In this document: positions 27,270 to 35,355 of the stretch, one piece after another
Numbering within the stretch: the first letter of the stretch is position 1
How the letters are laid out: every line of letters starts with the position of its first letter
Assembly: GCF_019654975.1 (NCBI RefSeq)
Contig: NZ_BPEW01000001.1
Span: 62,001 to 126,000 of the forward strand
Direction: 5' to 3'
Length of the DNA: 64,000 nucleotides
DNA from: Shewanella sp. c952
GTDB lineage: Bacteria > Pseudomonadota > Gammaproteobacteria > Enterobacterales > Shewanellaceae
Program-made: the position numbers and the translations under genes
Notes under the pieces: generated by a model
Told to the model about the DNA's origin: nothing
Database searches by the model: none
Seen by the model: only the letters and a program-made list of their open reading frames with translations

Positions 27270-27806
27270 ATGTCGTATTGGGTAACGAGCTTCGATTCGA
27301 GCCAATGGGCCGACTATGAATTAGCACTGTTGATGGTCGCCATTCTTATCTTGGTTATTTGGATTTGTGTTTGTTTATTTAAGCCTCAAGGGGCTTTACG
27401 TTGGACTGCAGCGGTATTGAGCTGCGTTGTCGTTAGTGGTGTGTGCCTTACAAGCCGTGTCGACGCGCTGCAGTTAAGTTCGTTGTTAACAAAAGGGCAG
27501 AACATCGAGGTGCTCGATGGCAGTTATCGTTACGGGCGCTATCATTTTCCCCACAATTCAGCTCACGGCGTCGACTTTCGAGAGATCCATATTGGAGGGC
27601 GCATATTAAAGCTGTATCACGCTGGGTATCTTGAGCATACTCGCTGCTATCGCAGTTTTTATAACAGTAATGAGTTCGATGACAATGCCCAGCTACGTTT
27701 ATACATACATTGGTATGAACATGAAATCGAACATAACAGCGATACCGTAAAGATTAGAACCCCATGTATTCTGCGCATTGAGCAGCTTGGCACTGAAGCA
27801 GCCTAA
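27270..27806 (+). CDS. Membrane-anchored protein of unknown function
   Basis: Not recognised. 178 residues with two membrane helices (about residues 17-38 and 46-64), then a soluble domain of about 110 residues with a YRYGRYHFPHNS segment and two cysteines (HTRCYRS, RTPCILR). ATG 27270 has GGAGGAGAG upstream; the longer reading from 27228 is less likely. The gene's 3' end overlaps the convergent esterase gene by 4 bases. Confidence 0.75.
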   Translation: MSYWVTSFDSSQWADYELALLMVAILILVIWICVCLFKPQGALRWTAAVLSCVVVSGVCLTSRVDALQLSSLLTKGQNIEVLDGSYRYGRYHFPHNSAHGVDFREIHIGGRILKLYHAGYLEHTRCYRSFYNSNEFDDNAQLRLYIHWYEHEIEHNSDTVKIRTPCILRIEQLGTEAA

Positions 27807-28690
27807 CTGACTTTTTCGCTGACGCCATTGTTAAGGTTAAACAACCAATAAAGCCCCTGTATAGCACTCGTCGGAAAAGCCGTTTCATGGCTCGCTTGGT
27901 CGATAATCAACAATTTGCTATTAATGCTGTCGAGCATTGTTTTAAACTGCTGCGCATCAGCGACCATATCAAAGTTTGAAAAGCCGCCATCGCGATTATG
28001 TTCTAATGCGCCAATCCCAATAAAGACATTGGCTTTTATGTTGCTCAAGGTCTTTTTTTGCTGCTTAATCACCTCAAATATCATCTGTTTATCCCACCAG
28101 AAAGAGGGACTGCCGAGCACATAGTTGCGGAACAACTCAGGATTTTTAAGCAGAATATAACCGCCTAACAACCCACCTAAAGAGTTACCAACAAAAGTGC
28201 GTTGTTTAGGCTCTGTTCTGAAATGCTGCTGCATATAGGGCAATATTTCGTGCTGTAGAAAGGCAATATGCCTATCGGCACCACCAGTCTGTTTTTTCCA
28301 ACTGTTATCAATGCTTGGAGTAAAGTCTCGCACTCGGCTCTTGTCGCCGCGAAGGCCATTTTGCCATGAGATCCCAACTAATATCGCCTGCTGCATTTTA
28401 TTCGAGTTCATTGGAAAGCGAGTGGCACCAGAGACAATTTGAAAGGCATACATAGCGTCGGTAATATAAATAACGGGATAGTGTTTAGCCTTATTGCGCT
28501 CTGCGCTATAGCCTTTAGGTAACTTAATATAGAGCTCATAGCTTCTATCGCTATCTTGGAGTGCCACGGTTTGGGTTCGAGGAATGGTAAACGCAGTATT
28601 ATTGTCAGCGCTGGCGCTTGTTAATGCCGATAGCGATAGCAAGCTAATGAGAGCCAATAAAGAACCTGAGCGGGAGAGTGACTTAAGCAA
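27803..28690 (-). CDS. Alpha/beta-hydrolase esterase (Fes/IroE-like, esterase D superfamily)
   Basis: 295 residues with a signal peptide (cut near SASA) and an alpha/beta-hydrolase domain. The nucleophile elbow is GNSLGG near residue 170, an Asp/Glu-containing GALEHNRDGG follows, and the His is likely the one in QASHETAF. This pattern fits the putative esterase family that includes siderophore esterases, but no siderophore genes are near, so the substrate stays open. Confidence 0.85.
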   Translation of the reverse strand: MLKSLSRSGSLLALISLLSLSALTSASADNNTAFTIPRTQTVALQDSDRSYELYIKLPKGYSAERNKAKHYPVIYITDAMYAFQIVSGATRFPMNSNKMQQAILVGISWQNGLRGDKSRVRDFTPSIDNSWKKQTGGADRHIAFLQHEILPYMQQHFRTEPKQRTFVGNSLGGLLGGYILLKNPELFRNYVLGSPSFWWDKQMIFEVIKQQKKTLSNIKANVFIGIGALEHNRDGGFSNFDMVADAQQFKTMLDSINSKLLIIDQASHETAFPTSAIQGLYWLFNLNNGVSEKVS

Positions 28691-28881
28691 ACGACTGCTC
28701 CTGAAGAATGACTATGAACGGCTAAACATACGCGCAATGTATCGGATTTGGTAGTATTAACATTAGTTTACACTTAAGTTGTGGTTGTCTGCGGGCTTCA
28801 CTTTCAATTAACGCGATATATGCGTACGTTAAGTGAACCGTTGAACAGGAACAATAATCATAATAATCGCAGGGAGCCAAT

Positions 28882-29931
28882 ATGCGGCGCAGCGTAAAAT
28901 TCAGGATAAGCTTTTTAGCACTGGCCATTATCAGCTATGTGTTAGGGTTCAACACTCTTCCTGACACCTTATTAACTGATATTGATGAGCTCAAACTCGC
29001 CGCAGTAGCAGGTCTCTACTTTGTGATTTTGCCAATCTTCTACTGGTTGTGGATAATCAAAGCAGGCCAACAAAAAGCGTGGAAGTTGCTGCTTATTTTT
29101 AGTCTAAGTGGCTTGATGGCTAGACTCAGTTTTCCTGCCGAAATTGCCAGCTATTTTGAATTTATCATGTGGTTTAGGTACCCGATTATCGCCATATTGC
29201 TCGTCATTGAGCTGTACTTGATGGTCAGTATTGTTAAAGGACTTTGGCAAGCGCGTAGTTTAAAAGGCGACCCTAGAGTTCATATTGTTGAAAAGTATCA
29301 AGACGAAGATGACAAGAAGCGCTCTTTAGCATTGGTGTTGGCGTCAGAGCCTGCAAGTTGGTACTACGCCATCCCTTGGTTTACCCGTAATCATGTTGAG
29401 AGTGATCATTCAATAGCGCTGTTATCAGGTAAGCCCTGGGCATGGTTGCTGATGTTAATCGCAACGATTGCTTCTGCTACCGTGGTGTATCTACTACTGG
29501 CGCAGTGGAGTGAGTTAGTGGCGATTATCATCTCCAGTATTATCGCTTACGGGGTTATTTTTATTACTGCCAACTACCGAGTTTCTCGCCATTACTCTGT
29601 TTATATCCAACAGGATAAACTGGTCATTAACAACAGCATGTGGGGCTTTTTGGCTATCGATATAAATGATATTGCAGAGGTCGAAGTTGGTGAGTGGCAC
29701 AAACAAACCCAAGACTCAGAGCTACTAAGCATAGGTCGTGGTACTAGCGCAAATTTACAACTTAAATTTAGCCAACCGCAGACTTACTTTGGTGCACTCG
29801 GTCAGTTGCCCGAGCAGATAGAGAAGCTTAAATTAGTCGTGAGTGACCCACAAGGTTTAGCTGCTGAGCTTGAGTTATTGCGCTCAGAGAACGCTGAGTT
29901 GTCAAATATTGAAGTTGCCAAAGCGGGCTGA
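28882..29931 (+). CDS. Multi-pass membrane protein with PH-like domain
   Basis: 349 residues, not assigned to a named family. About five to six membrane segments occupy residues 5-125 and 180-230. After the last pair comes a beta-rich part (VSRHYSVYIQQDKLVINNSMWGFLAIDINDIAEVEVGEW) that looks like a bacterial PH domain, then a helical C-terminus. It is divergent from the esterase gene across about 190 bp. Confidence 0.7.
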   Translation: MRRSVKFRISFLALAIISYVLGFNTLPDTLLTDIDELKLAAVAGLYFVILPIFYWLWIIKAGQQKAWKLLLIFSLSGLMARLSFPAEIASYFEFIMWFRYPIIAILLVIELYLMVSIVKGLWQARSLKGDPRVHIVEKYQDEDDKKRSLALVLASEPASWYYAIPWFTRNHVESDHSIALLSGKPWAWLLMLIATIASATVVYLLLAQWSELVAIIISSIIAYGVIFITANYRVSRHYSVYIQQDKLVINNSMWGFLAIDINDIAEVEVGEWHKQTQDSELLSIGRGTSANLQLKFSQPQTYFGALGQLPEQIEKLKLVVSDPQGLAAELELLRSENAELSNIEVAKAG

Positions 29932-29934
29932 AAG

Positions 29935-30305
29935 CAGCTCGCTAAAGTGTTTTACCTGTTGACTGGAATTGGGTTGCTTCTAGCTCGCTTAGGCTGGAAT
30001 GAGCTAATACGAAGAGTCTAAAGGTCAGCACCTAATTGAAGGTGATATATGTCAGCTGAAACGTTATTCAGCTGCATTGAGCTTTTGCAAGCCGCCGTGA
30101 ATATATCCCTATAGGCTCTGCTAAATCATCCATGATTTAGAAGCTTGCACAGCTCAACTCAGATGAATCACAGGCTGTTCCATGAGTTTGACTCGTTAAT
30201 GGACAGGAACGCGTTAGTGCAAAGCGTCTAAGAATGGGTAGTGGAATTAGCAAATGTATGGGTATGAATTAAAGTTTACACTGACCCCACTTTTTCATTT
30301 AAGAA
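29935..30305. repeat. Non-coding hairpin-rich segment, left of cassette pair
   Basis: About 370 bp with no gene. It holds several foldable inverted repeats: AGCTGAA/TTCAGCT near 30057-30075; a nested structure with outer arms TGAGCT/AGCTCA and GCAAGC/GCTTGC (about 30076-30160); and inside it the perfect hairpin CTAAATCATCCATGATTTAG (30121-30140). Near 30275 is ACTGACCCCAC, roughly the complement of GGGGGCAGGTC on the far side of the cassettes (31740s). Confidence 0.55.
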
Positions 30306-30306
30306 A

Positions 30307-30406
30307 CACTAACACCGCATTAAGCAGCAAAAAATTGTTGGCTAAAATGTTGAACCGAGTGAAAACAGCCAACTGTTTTTGTCCACTTTAAGCGACTTGT
30401 TATGTG
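30307..30406 (-). repeat. attC-like recombination site 1
   Basis: Read on the minus strand it starts ACATAACAAGTCGCTTAAAG and ends GGTGTTAGTG, the usual attC box order. A long imperfect stem lies between (AAAACAGTTGGCT with AGCCAACAATTTTT). The stop codon of the 30400-30978 gene lies inside its first box, typical of integron cassettes. Confidence 0.8.
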
Positions 30407-30978
30407 CTTTTTACATCTGCCATTTCTGGTTCAATAGGATGATATGGCGGTAGATATGTAACAGCCATAGGAATTGACTTTTTTCCATCCAATACAGCAA
30501 CAATACCTTCACGTATCTTTTGTTGTTCGGCTTCCACGTCACCATGAGCCATAGGCTTATAGCAGTCTCTTTTTAATTGAACTTCATCAAAGTCATAACC
30601 TAAGTGTTGCGACATTGCATATAAAAGCGCCGTGAAAAGGTCATCACGTTTATCAGCCCAAGCACCTAACCTATCTTTTGTGAATTTTTCATTTAAATGG
30701 TCGTTATATACTTTCCATGCATTGGTTATTTTCTTTTCACCAGCGGATTGCGATCGTTTACCAAATAGAGTCTTTCCGTAAAACTCTAGATCAATCATGT
30801 TAAGTGCTGATACGTGTGCTTGTGAAACCCTATTTGCCCTTGTTGACATTAACGTGTGAAACAAGCCCATTTTACGTCTTTTATTTTCTTTAATGCTTTC
30901 AAGGTACTTTTGAGCCTGTACTGCGAGAATTGGTCCTGCGATGACAGCAATAACCATAATGATTTCTTTATATTCCAA
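30400..30978 (-). CDS. Cassette-borne protein, DUF6680-like, one N-terminal membrane helix
   Basis: 192 residues. An N-terminal hydrophobic helix (residues 5-22) is followed by a helical, charged cytoplasmic part with MGLFHTLMSTRANRVSQAHVSALNMIDLEF, which resembles DUF6680 proteins often met in accessory DNA (from memory, not searched). Function unknown. Start TTG at 30978 with AAGGAG 6 bases upstream. The gene is flanked by attC-like sites on both sides, so it is a mobile gene cassette. Confidence 0.8.
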   Translation of the reverse strand: MEYKEIIMVIAVIAGPILAVQAQKYLESIKENKRRKMGLFHTLMSTRANRVSQAHVSALNMIDLEFYGKTLFGKRSQSAGEKKITNAWKVYNDHLNEKFTKDRLGAWADKRDDLFTALLYAMSQHLGYDFDEVQLKRDCYKPMAHGDVEAEQQKIREGIVAVLDGKKSIPMAVTYLPPYHPIEPEMADVKST

Positions 30979-31002
30979 GTTAACTCCTTAACTCAATGAA
31001 CT

Positions 31003-31101
31003 ACATAACGCTTTGCTAAGAGGAAAATTATGGTTGGCTAAAATGTGCGAGGCACGAGCGCAGCCAATTGTAATTTTTCCTTTTAAGCAACTTGTTATAA
31101 C
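31003..31101 (-). repeat. attC-like recombination site 2
   Basis: On the minus strand it begins TATAACAAGTTGCTTAAAAGG and ends AAAGCGTTATGTAG. The arms pair over most of their length (AAAAATTACAATTGGCTGC with CAACCATAATTTTCC). The box order and about 99-bp length match marine integron attC sites. It links the two cassette genes. Confidence 0.85.
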
Positions 31102-31105
31102 ACGA

Positions 31106-31483
31106 TTACGACATTACTTTATCAAGTATATCTTGGACTCTTTTTTTATATTCTGCTTCTGTGATTGTGCCTTCGTCAGCCATTTTCTTCAAAGCTTTTA
31201 ATTTTTCATCTGTTTCTTTACGTTCTGCTTCAGGTGTATTTTTCCAAGCACTCCAAGCTTTAGATATTGCTTCAACAGTAAATGTCCCTCCGGTAACCGC
31301 ATAGACAATAATCCAGCCCGTAGCACCGACTACACCAGCGGGGGCAAAGGCAGGAACCGCCAATAATATACCTATAGCTGTTGCCCCAGCTAATAGTGAC
31401 TTTACAAAAATATTACTTTGAATCGATTCAGGGATAAAACTTGCGATAATTTCCTTGATTTCTTCTTTACTCATTGCAGGCAT
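31106..31483 (-). CDS. Cassette-borne small membrane protein with SHOCT-like tail
   Basis: 125 residues. A central hydrophobic part (about residues 30-75, two membrane helices rich in Ala/Gly) is followed by a charged helix and a C-terminal segment LKKMADEGTITEAEYKKRVQDIL, the pattern of a SHOCT domain (short C-terminal oligomerisation domain). Function unknown. ATG 31483 follows AAGGAG by 10 bases; the next ATG (31474) is an alternative. A core-site-like GTTATAA at 31504 lies just upstream, so this is the second cassette of the pair. Confidence 0.8.
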   Translation of the reverse strand: MPAMSKEEIKEIIASFIPESIQSNIFVKSLLAGATAIGILLAVPAFAPAGVVGATGWIIVYAVTGGTFTVEAISKAWSAWKNTPEAERKETDEKLKALKKMADEGTITEAEYKKRVQDILDKVMS

Positions 31484-31503
31484 AAGTTGCCAACTCCTTT
31501 AGT

Positions 31504-31510
31504 GTTATAA
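31504..31510 (-). other. Cassette boundary core site GTTATAA
   Basis: GTTATAAC immediately upstream of the second cassette gene matches the crossover core (G^TT) that joins cassettes. No attI and no intI gene follow, so this end of the array joins ordinary non-coding DNA. Confidence 0.55.
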
Positions 31511-32184
31511 CAGTATATTAGGCTGAATTCCGATTAAGAACGGTCTTAATAAGAACAAGTCACCAGGGTTTCAACCACTCAAGACTAACAGTAAACTACT
31601 GTATAAACATTGAGTTGCAGCATATAAGGAAATGACTCCCTGTTTCTTTGCCTGAGTGAAACAAAGAACCTCTATCATTGCATAAAGTGCAATGTTCACG
31701 CAGGAAGAAAAGTCACTAGGCTGCGGCATATATGATAATTCGGGGGCAGGTCTTTTATCTTGCGTCCCACATTAGCTTTTGTAAGGCTGAAGCTTTAATT
31801 GCGCGACTAACAACTTCTACCAGTGAAAATCATTTTGGGGCAAAAGTGAGTTACAAAACTTGTAGAGCACACCGATTCCCCATCGGAGTTGCCGAAGTGC
31901 GGAGATGAAAATGCCGTAGAACCATCATGGATGATGGTTCAGGCTCGGCGGGACATGGATGTCGCATCTGAGCCGTTAGGCGATTTTTATTAGAGCATGA
32001 GGAGCAACAACTTCGTAGGGGCGTCATGGTGGATGCAAGGAGGATAAGGACGAGCAGTCCTCCTTGGCTCGGGTGTGGGCGAAGCGCCACGACTTTAGTC
32101 AGACGCAGTCTGATGCATTAGAAGTGTAGGCGAAGCATTATCACCTAACTAAAACTAAACAACCCAAATAAAGCGAAAAGAAGA
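31511..32184. repeat. Non-coding hairpin cluster right of cassette pair
   Basis: About 670 bp without a supportable gene. Perfect or near-perfect hairpins follow each other from 31920: AACCATCATGGATGATGGTT (31920-31939); GACATGGATGTC (31952-31963) inside outer arms GGCTC/GAGCC; AAGGAGGA/TCCTCCTT (near 32037-32065); GTGGGCG/CGCCAC (near 32075-32090); and CAGAC/GTCTG (near 32101). GGGGGCAGGTC near 31742 resembles sequences seen beside REP-type transposases, from memory only. It is more GC-rich than its neighbours. Confidence 0.55.
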
Positions 32185-32763
32185 CTAAGCTTTAACGAGC
32201 TTATCCAAATCCGCTGGACGATAGTAAACCGACTTAAGCACCTTACCTTGGCGAACAATCTTACCCGCCATATCAACATCTTTAGCGCATTTAGCGATAA
32301 TGAAATCACCTTTTGTGCTACCAACAATCTCTACACCTTGCTCGGCATAAAACGCGATAGTCTCTGCTAGCTCTTGCTCGTTGCGGCATACTTTGCTCAT
32401 GTTGCTTGAGTGCACTTCATCCCAGCAAGTCACAAAATCGATTTCACGGTTTTTAGCCACATGTAAAAGTAGATCTATCACGTAGCTTATCTCAACACGG
32501 TCGGTCAGTTGAGTTGCACCTAAGTGCACTAAGCGGCCCATTAATACATAAACGGAGTCGACAATCGCGTCAGCTTGTTCCACTCGGCTGTCGGCTTCTG
32601 CAAGCTCTGTTAGCTCTTCGATAGCAAGGGATGTGTGCAGAGTATCGGCTTTATCATCCAGTGTTGATTCATCTTCAATCGGCAAATCAAAGGTTGCCCG
32701 AAACTCTCTAATATCACGGTAAAGGTGGTCGTAGAGTGGTTGATCTAAAGCGGATAGTTTCAT
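32185..32763 (-). CDS. MazG/all-alpha NTP pyrophosphohydrolase-like protein
   Basis: 192 residues. AIEELTELAEADSR followed by EQADAIVDSVYVLMG near residues 47-80 fits the metal-binding EExxE...ExxD pattern of all-alpha NTP pyrophosphatases (MazG / HisE-like). A C-terminal extension with KCAKDVDMAGKIVRQGKVLKSVYYRPADL is typical of the longer phage- and marine-type members. The substrate is probably a nucleoside triphosphate; which one is unknown. Confidence 0.8.
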   Translation of the reverse strand: MKLSALDQPLYDHLYRDIREFRATFDLPIEDESTLDDKADTLHTSLAIEELTELAEADSRVEQADAIVDSVYVLMGRLVHLGATQLTDRVEISYVIDLLLHVAKNREIDFVTCWDEVHSSNMSKVCRNEQELAETIAFYAEQGVEIVGSTKGDFIIAKCAKDVDMAGKIVRQGKVLKSVYYRPADLDKLVKA

Positions 32764-32895
32764 TGGTATTGCCCTTGGCGCTAATATTCAAAAATTGACG
32801 CCATAGTAAAGAAATGAGCTTAAAAATGAAAGCTTGGTCTATGAGTGAATGGACTCAAGCCTATGTTGTTATTTTAAGGTCTTGGAATGAGTCAG

Positions 32896-33189
32896 TTAAT
32901 CCTCATTATGCCCTGAAAACAGAAATGCCATGATAGTGGTTAAAATACCCACTTCAACATCTTTATTGCTGCTTTGCTGGCCATTAATATTGTGTGCATC
33001 TTGCTCTTCTCTCGCTTCACGGGCCCTGTCTGCACCTGTAATGAAAGGTTCTGCAACGGATTGAGTTTGTTGCACACTGCATCCCGTTAAGGCTGGCGTA
33101 ACCAATAACATGGCAGCAAGCAGACATGCTGCTGTGGCAGGCTTACTTATGCTGCTGACTAAAAATTTGTTATGTGCTTTTGGCATCAT
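32896..33189 (-). CDS. Small lipoprotein of unknown function
   Basis: 97 residues with a lipoprotein signal ending LTGC (about residue 37), then a short charged linker (ADRAREAREEQDAHN) and a final hydrophobic stretch (VGILTTIMAFLFSG). Not recognised. It starts directly after the stop codon of the next upstream gene, so the two are one transcription unit. Confidence 0.7.
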   Translation of the reverse strand: MMPKAHNKFLVSSISKPATAACLLAAMLLVTPALTGCSVQQTQSVAEPFITGADRAREAREEQDAHNINGQQSSNKDVEVGILTTIMAFLFSGHNED

Positions 33190-33423
33190 TTAGTTCTCTA
33201 TTTTTAAGTGCTCAATAACTGGAGAGGTCAGTTCATTGAGTAGTGGCTGCAGTGAATCTGCACTGATATCTAATGCTTGCCAGCCATCGGTGCCCATTAT
33301 CTCTAATGAGGTGATGTGAATTGGGGGCTGAACCGTACTATTTGGCATGTTCATAGTTAATTTGCCAGCGATTCTAAAGATACCTTTTTCGGTCGTAAGG
33401 CGACTGATATTAAACACTTGCAT
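33190..33423 (-). CDS. Small hypothetical protein
   Basis: 77 residues, not recognised, without a signal peptide or cysteines. The composition is that of a small soluble alpha/beta protein. The stop TAA directly abuts the ATG of the lipoprotein gene. No strong ribosome site is visible, so the start is uncertain. The 33424-33791 gap beyond it holds no gene that can be supported. Confidence 0.55.
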   Translation of the reverse strand: MQVFNISRLTTEKGIFRIAGKLTMNMPNSTVQPPIHITSLEIMGTDGWQALDISADSLQPLLNELTSPVIEHLKIEN

Positions 33424-33791
33424 TGCGACAGCACTATTACTGAATGATGCTGCTCACCATAAAATAATTGTCCGCACAATGAAAGAAGATGCAGGTTTGT
33501 TAGGATAATTTTTAACTTGAGCCACTTTTTTCTGTTTCTAGAAATTATTTTGTAAATATGTCTGCCAGCTTTAAAAACTATATTTTTTGCATAATAAGTT
33601 GTCACGGAGTGGCTAGATTGAATGGTTAGTCTGTTCTGCTGCGGACGCAGGTATTGCTGAAAGGGGGGCTGAAGCTAGTTGGCTGGACGCTGATGTTGCA
33701 TTTATGTAAGGATTGTCGGCTTGCTAAATCAGTTGCCCGTCTTAGAGGCGATATAACATAGCAAAAGATAACAATAATAAAAGGATGTTGT

Positions 33792-35294
33792 ATGACCTCA
33801 AATAATGACCCGAGTCCGTCCCCTACAGAAGAAAAGCCGCAACACAGGTTACCTTCGTTATTCGATGCACTGGTGCCTATCATCGCGCTGGTGATCATGT
33901 TGACCGCTGCGGTGTACCTATTCTCATCTGACAGTTCTTATGGTGCCAACCAGATAGCATTGATCATGGCGGCGTGTATTGCTTTGGTGATTGGCTGGAA
34001 AAACGGTTATAGCTGGAACGAGATGGAGAAGGGGATTGTACGCAGTATTGGCGTGGCAACCGGTGCTTTACTGATCCTGTTTACGGTTGGCTCGCTAATT
34101 GGTACCTGGATTTTAGCTGGTACGGTGCCGACGATGATCTACTACGGCATGCTGATCCTCAATCCTGAATATTTCTATGCGGCTTGCTGCCTATTATGTG
34201 CCGTGGTTGCCATCAGTATCGGCAGCTCTTGGACTGTTGCGGGCACCTTAGGTATTGCATTAGTGGGCGTGGCATCAGCCATGGGGCTCAGTGTTGAAAT
34301 TACTGCCGGTGCCATTATCAGTGGCGCTTACTTTGGTGACAAAATGTCCCCAATGTCAGATACCACTAACTTAGCTCCTGCAGTGGCGGGCACTGATATT
34401 TTCTCTCATATTCGCCATATGGTGTGGACTACCGTACCGAGTATTATTATTGCGCTGATTATCTTTTTGTTCATAGGGTTAAACAGTGAAGCGACGACCA
34501 ACAGCAGCAACTTTGAAACCACCTTGTCCTTGATAGAAGCCCAGTTTGCACCGGGCTTACACCTGTTATTACCATTGTTGGTGGTATTGTTCCTCGCATA
34601 TAAGAGAATGCCGGCGTTTCCAACGGTAATTATTGGCACTATTGCTGGTGCTATCTGCGCTGCAATCTTTCAGTTTGATGGGGTGGTTGCACTGGCACAA
34701 GATGACACGCTATTACCTGTGGTTGCATTGGTGAAAGGCATTTGGATAGCCATGTTTAACGGTTATAGCGCTAACACTGGTGATGAAGTACTGGATAGTT
34801 TATTAAGCCGCGGCGGTATGAGCAGTATGATTAATACGGTGTGGCTGATCTTATGCGCAATGACGTTCGGTGGCATCATGGAAGTAACAGGCCTACTTAA
34901 ACGGATACTGCAGGGCATTTTAGTTGGGGTTAAATCAAGTGGTAGCCTAATTATTACTACCTTAGCCAGCTGTATTGGCGCTAACTTGATCACCGCCGAT
35001 CAGTTTATTGCCATCGTATTGCCGGGACGCATGTTAAAAGTGGAATACGCCAAGCGCGGTCTGGCGCCAGTGAACCTGAGCCGAGCATTGGAAGATTCAG
35101 CCACTATTACTAGCCCACTGATCCCGTGGAATACTTGTGGCGCTTATATGGCGAGCACACTTGGCGTTGCGACGATTGCCTATCTGCCCTACGCCTTTTT
35201 TAACTTAGTGTGCCCGTTTATTAGTGCCGCTTATGCTCATTATGATTTTAAGATTGAGCGTTTAGAGCCTGAATTGGAAGAGGCCATCGCGTAA
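33792..35294 (+). CDS. nhaC: NhaC-family Na+/H+ antiporter
   Basis: 500 residues with about 12 membrane segments. ISGAYFGDKMSPMSDTTNLAPAVAG (near residue 175) and the later ITADQFIAIVLPGRM and SATITSPLIPWNTCGAYM are strong NhaC signatures. The family exchanges Na+ for H+ (some members exchange malate/lactate). The N-terminal 20 residues are proline-rich and cytoplasmic. Single gene with its own terminator. Confidence 0.92.
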   Translation: MTSNNDPSPSPTEEKPQHRLPSLFDALVPIIALVIMLTAAVYLFSSDSSYGANQIALIMAACIALVIGWKNGYSWNEMEKGIVRSIGVATGALLILFTVGSLIGTWILAGTVPTMIYYGMLILNPEYFYAACCLLCAVVAISIGSSWTVAGTLGIALVGVASAMGLSVEITAGAIISGAYFGDKMSPMSDTTNLAPAVAGTDIFSHIRHMVWTTVPSIIIALIIFLFIGLNSEATTNSSNFETTLSLIEAQFAPGLHLLLPLLVVLFLAYKRMPAFPTVIIGTIAGAICAAIFQFDGVVALAQDDTLLPVVALVKGIWIAMFNGYSANTGDEVLDSLLSRGGMSSMINTVWLILCAMTFGGIMEVTGLLKRILQGILVGVKSSGSLIITTLASCIGANLITADQFIAIVLPGRMLKVEYAKRGLAPVNLSRALEDSATITSPLIPWNTCGAYMASTLGVATIAYLPYAFFNLVCPFISAAYAHYDFKIERLEPELEEAIA

Positions 35295-35314
35295 CTATTT
35301 CGACTGTCAGATAA

Positions 35315-35347
35315 GACCGAGTATTTTAAAATATTCGGCCTTTTTTT
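35315..35347 (+). terminator. Rho-independent terminator of nhaC
   Basis: GACCGAGTATTTT/AAAATATTCGGCC stem (one G-T pair) followed by T7. Confidence 0.85.
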
Positions 35348-35355
35348 ATGGCGAT

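Noticed and set aside
31851..32090. Open frame of 79 codons in the hairpin cluster
   Set aside because: It runs through several perfect hairpins, has no ribosome site and an untypical composition.
33168..33182. TTGTTATGTGCTTTT, identical to the end of attC site 1 (30398-30412)
   Set aside because: No paired arms lie beside it and it is inside the start of a lipoprotein gene, so a third attC is not supported; probably chance.
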